Below, one piece after another: positions 61,847 to 64,000 of a stretch of 64,000 nt of DNA (positions are counted from its first letter, which is position 1; every line of letters starts with the position of its first letter). The notes under the pieces were generated by a model. The model was given only the letters and a program-made list of their open reading frames with translations. It was not told the DNA's origin and ran no database searches. Both the position numbers and the translations under genes were made by a program. Source of the stretch: Litoreibacter meonggei (GTDB taxonomy: Bacteria; Pseudomonadota; Alphaproteobacteria; Rhodobacterales; Rhodobacteraceae); contig NZ_RCCE01000004.1 of the NCBI RefSeq assembly GCF_003663885.1, forward strand, positions 310,001 through 374,000, given 5' to 3'.

Positions 61847-62086
61847 ATGGCCGCTGATAAGCAAAACCTTCAAGACGCATTTTTGAATAACGTCCGGAAA
61901 ACCAAAATTCCGGTTACGATCTTTCTGATCAACGGCGTCAAATTGCAGGGCGTCATCACCTGGTTCGACAATTTCTGCGTGCTCTTGCGCCGTGATGGAC
62001 AGTCGCAGCTTGTCTACAAGCACGCGATCTCCACGATCATGCCATCGCAGCCCATCAACCTTTACGACGGTGAAAATAATTCTTGA
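61847..62086 (+). CDS. hfq: RNA chaperone Hfq
   Basis: Sm-like hexameric protein that pairs small RNAs with mRNAs. It has 79 residues: start [31 protein letters not shown], Sm1 [23 protein letters not shown], and Sm2 with [10 protein letters not shown] (family YKHAxST/S). The short tail is normal for alphaproteobacteria. hflX starts inside its last codons. Confidence 0.97.
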   Translation: MAADKQNLQDAFLNNVRKTKIPVTIFLINGVKLQGVITWFDNFCVLLRRDGQSQLVYKHAISTIMPSQPINLYDGENNS

Positions 62087-63356
62087 AACCGAAGAAGCCG
62101 GCCTCACCCGCGCTTGGGTGATCCACCCCGACATTAAAGACGTCAAGGCCCGCAGGTTGTCCAGCATGGCGCTGGCCGAAGCCGTATCCTTGGCTGACGC
62201 GTTACCCGGACTGGAAGTCGCGGGCTCTGAAATCGTGCCATTGCCGAAGGTCAAAGCAGGCACACTTTTCGGCACCGGCAAAATCGTCGAGTTAAAGAAC
62301 CGCCTGAAAGAAGCCGAGGTCGAGCTTGTCCTGATCGACGGCCCCGTGTCCCCAGTGCAGCAGCGCAATCTGGAGAAGGAGTGGGGGGTCAAGATCCTCG
62401 ACCGCACCGGCCTGATTTTGGAAATCTTCTCCGACCGCGCAGCTACCCGCGAAGGCGTGTTGCAGGTGGAACTTGCCGCCCTCAGCTACCAACGCACCCG
62501 CCTTGTCCGCGCATGGACCCACCTTGAACGCCAGCGCGGCGGGCTTGGCTTTGTCGGCGGCCCCGGCGAGACGCAGATCGAGGCCGACAGGCGCGCCATC
62601 GACGACGCCATCGTGCGTATCCGCCGACAGCTAGAGAAAACCGTCAAAACCCGCGAGCTGCACCGCGCCGCCCGCGCCAAGGTGCCCTATCCGGTGGTGG
62701 CCCTCGTGGGCTACACCAACGCAGGCAAATCCACACTGTTCAACCGCCTGACGGGAGCCGAAGTGCTGGTGAAAGACATGCTGTTTGCCACGCTGGACCC
62801 GACCATGCGCTCGGTCGAGTTGCCGGACGGGCTGGAAATCATCATGTCCGACACGGTGGGCTTCATCTCGGACCTGCCAACACAACTCGTCGCCGCCTTC
62901 CGCGCCACGCTGGAGGAGGTGTTGTCAGCCGATCTGATCCTCCATGTCCGCGATATTTCGCATCCTGAAAGCGAAGGCCAAGCCCGCGACGTGCGCGCGA
63001 TTATGACCGATCTGGGCGTCGACAAGGACGTGCCGGTGCTGGAGGTCTGGAACAAGTCCGACAAACTGGCCACCGACGCGCTGGAAGCCGCGACCAACAA
63101 GGCGGACCGAGACGAGCATATCTTCCTGACCTCCTCGATCACGGGGGCAGGGGTCGACGGGCTGCTGGACGCGGTCACGACTTTGCTGCGTGCAGGCTCC
63201 ACCACCGAAGTGATCGAGTTGGGTTTTGCCGACGGCAAGGCGCGCGCATGGTTGTTCGGACAGGAAGTCGTGGATAGCGAAGAGCAGACCGAGACCGGAT
63301 TCAACCTGACGGTGACATGGAATGCGGCCCAGAAAGGCCAGTTCGAAAAACTGTAG
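62070..63356 (+). CDS. hflX: Ribosome-associated GTPase HflX
   Basis: GTPase that binds the 50S subunit and helps rescue or split stalled ribosomes. It has 428 residues from GTG at 62070, which overlaps hfq by 17 bases; earlier in-frame codons read the hfq gene in another frame. The HflX N-terminal domain ([47 protein letters not shown]) is followed by the G domain (G1 [10 protein letters not shown]3 [11 protein letters not shown]4 NKSD). The pairing hfq-hflX is widely conserved. Confidence 0.94.
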   Translation: MKIILETEEAGLTRAWVIHPDIKDVKARRLSSMALAEAVSLADALPGLEVAGSEIVPLPKVKAGTLFGTGKIVELKNRLKEAEVELVLIDGPVSPVQQRNLEKEWGVKILDRTGLILEIFSDRAATREGVLQVELAALSYQRTRLVRAWTHLERQRGGLGFVGGPGETQIEADRRAIDDAIVRIRRQLEKTVKTRELHRAARAKVPYPVVALVGYTNAGKSTLFNRLTGAEVLVKDMLFATLDPTMRSVELPDGLEIIMSDTVGFISDLPTQLVAAFRATLEEVLSADLILHVRDISHPESEGQARDVRAIMTDLGVDKDVPVLEVWNKSDKLATDALEAATNKADRDEHIFLTSSITGAGVDGLLDAVTTLLRAGSTTEVIELGFADGKARAWLFGQEVVDSEEQTETGFNLTVTWNAAQKGQFEKL

Positions 63357-63422
63357 CCCAGGCGTGGCCCTGCCCGTTTCCCGCTCTATATGCGTCAGGT
63401 AACGCAAAGGAGCATTTCGCAC

Positions 63423-63830
63423 ATGGCCAGCACCTACCTGATCCTCTACGCCGCGACCTTCGGGCTGTTCTTGGTTCTCGACTACATCGGGTTGAGCTAC
63501 CTGATCAAACCCGTATTTGAGCGCTACATTCCCGACTTGATTCTGGACCAGCCCCGCTATGGCCCGGCGTTGCTGTTCTATGCGTTCTACATCGTGGCCT
63601 TGCTGTGGTTTGTCTCCATCCCCGCATTGGCAGAGGACAAATCCTTGCTTTGGGTCTTCGGCACCGCCGCCCTTCTCGGGGCGTTCGGCTATGGTACATA
63701 CGAATTCACCTCGCTGGCGGTGATAAAAGGCTGGACATGGACCATGGTCGCCACCGATTTGACATGGGGCACGCTGCTGACCGCAACCTCCGCCACCTTG
63801 GGGGTCATGATCACGCGGGCAGTCGGCTAA
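63423..63830 (+). CDS. DUF2177 family membrane protein
   Basis: 135-residue protein with four membrane helices (about 4-25, 46-67, 76-95, 110-131). The conserved DUF2177 features are FLVLDYIGLSYLIKPVFERYIPDL near the start and GYGTYEFTSLAVIKGWTWTMVATDLTWGTLL near the end. ATG at 63423 has AAGGAG 10 bases upstream. Function unknown; probably a separate transcript from hflX. Confidence 0.9.
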   Translation: MASTYLILYAATFGLFLVLDYIGLSYLIKPVFERYIPDLILDQPRYGPALLFYAFYIVALLWFVSIPALAEDKSLLWVFGTAALLGAFGYGTYEFTSLAVIKGWTWTMVATDLTWGTLLTATSATLGVMITRAVG

Positions 63831-63907
63831 TGGCTTTTCCACACAGGAGTATTTGACGCGGAAACAGCACAGCCCTACGGTCGAAAATGACCTCGAGGGT
63901 ATGATTT

Positions 63908-64000
63908 ATGAACCGACGCCAAGCACTTAAAGGAGGGGCCGCCATGATCCTCGCCGCCTCTTTGCCCACATCCGTTCTGGCCCGTGACGGCTTCCGCGTG
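63908..64000 (+). CDS. N-terminus of a Tat-exported protein (cut by window edge)
   Basis: Open frame of 31 codons running off the window. The start MNRRQALKGGAAMILAASLP followed by an Ala-x-Ala-like site (VLARDG) is a twin-arginine signal peptide. The first mature residues (RDGFRV) look like those of a Rhodobacteraceae L,D-transpeptidase, but too little is present to be sure. Confidence 0.6.
   Translation, partial: MNRRQALKGGAAMILAASLPTSVLARDGFRV

Overview
This window is chromosomal DNA of an alphaproteobacterium, most likely a marine Rhodobacteraceae (Roseobacter-group) species. I infer this from the gene order (gltX / comEC / lexA-moeA-moaC-trpCDG; dusB(nifR3)-ntrB-ntrC-ntrY-ntrX-trkA-trkH-hfq-hflX), a Rhodobacter-type LexA box (GTTC-N7-GTTC), a class II B12-dependent ribonucleotide reductase, several TRAP transporters, and an NtrC and NtrX without the sigma54-contact GAFTGA motif. 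I saw no prophage, insertion sequence or CRISPR array. The genome appears moderately GC-rich; the only clearly AT-richer patch surrounds an orphan secreted protein near 22.3-23.3 kb.

Layout. 1-15.5 kb: the N-terminal part of gltX, comEC, then a minus-strand run trpG-trpD-trpC-moaC-moeA-lexA; a DUF610 divergent polysaccharide deacetylase protein; then minus-strand fabI, gpt, a class I aminotransferase, ppiD and trpE. 15.5-22.3 kb: pdxH, a double cold-shock-domain protein overlapping a DUF192 gene, tRNA-Pro(TGG), a 700-base regulatory gap with DnaA- and NrdR-like sites, nrdJ and a small zinc-ribbon gene. 22.3-25.3 kb: a secreted cysteine-rich orphan, a Rieske oxygenase coupled to a 68-residue protein, and a small EF-hand protein. 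25.3-28.4 kb: the ilvI-orf-ilvH operon with a leader peptide and attenuator that I could reconstruct base by base. 28.4-33.2 kb: a glyoxalase-fold protein, a type III polyketide synthase overlapping an isoprenylcysteine-methyltransferase-like gene, two tandem Lin0512 paralogues, a ClbS/DfsB protein and a class III aminotransferase.

33.5-45.5 kb is a transport block. A TAXI-TRAP system (receptor, fused permease with DUF3394-like tail, UspA) is followed by a NarL-family two-component pair divergent from a second TRAP system. That second system has a TakP-like receptor and unusually large DctQ and DctM subunits. A NarL-type 7-2-7 site lies in the divergent gap. A Crp/Fnr regulator follows. 45.4-51.3 kb (minus strand): VOC protein, bpt, RDD protein, DUF2852 protein, amt, cinA, pgpA and ispDF. 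51.4-63.8 kb (plus strand): the nitrogen-regulation and potassium-uptake cluster, then hfq, hflX, a DUF2177 protein, and the start of a Tat-exported protein cut by the window edge.

How the genes work together: the window joins amino-acid biosynthesis (trp, ilv), molybdenum cofactor assembly, SOS control and nitrogen sensing (NtrBC/NtrYX with Amt) with uptake of organic acids through TRAP systems. The most informative non-coding find is the ilv attenuator. The least characterised genes are the Lin0512 pair, the small proteins coupled to nrdJ and to the Rieske oxygenase, and the ORF inserted between ilvI and ilvH.
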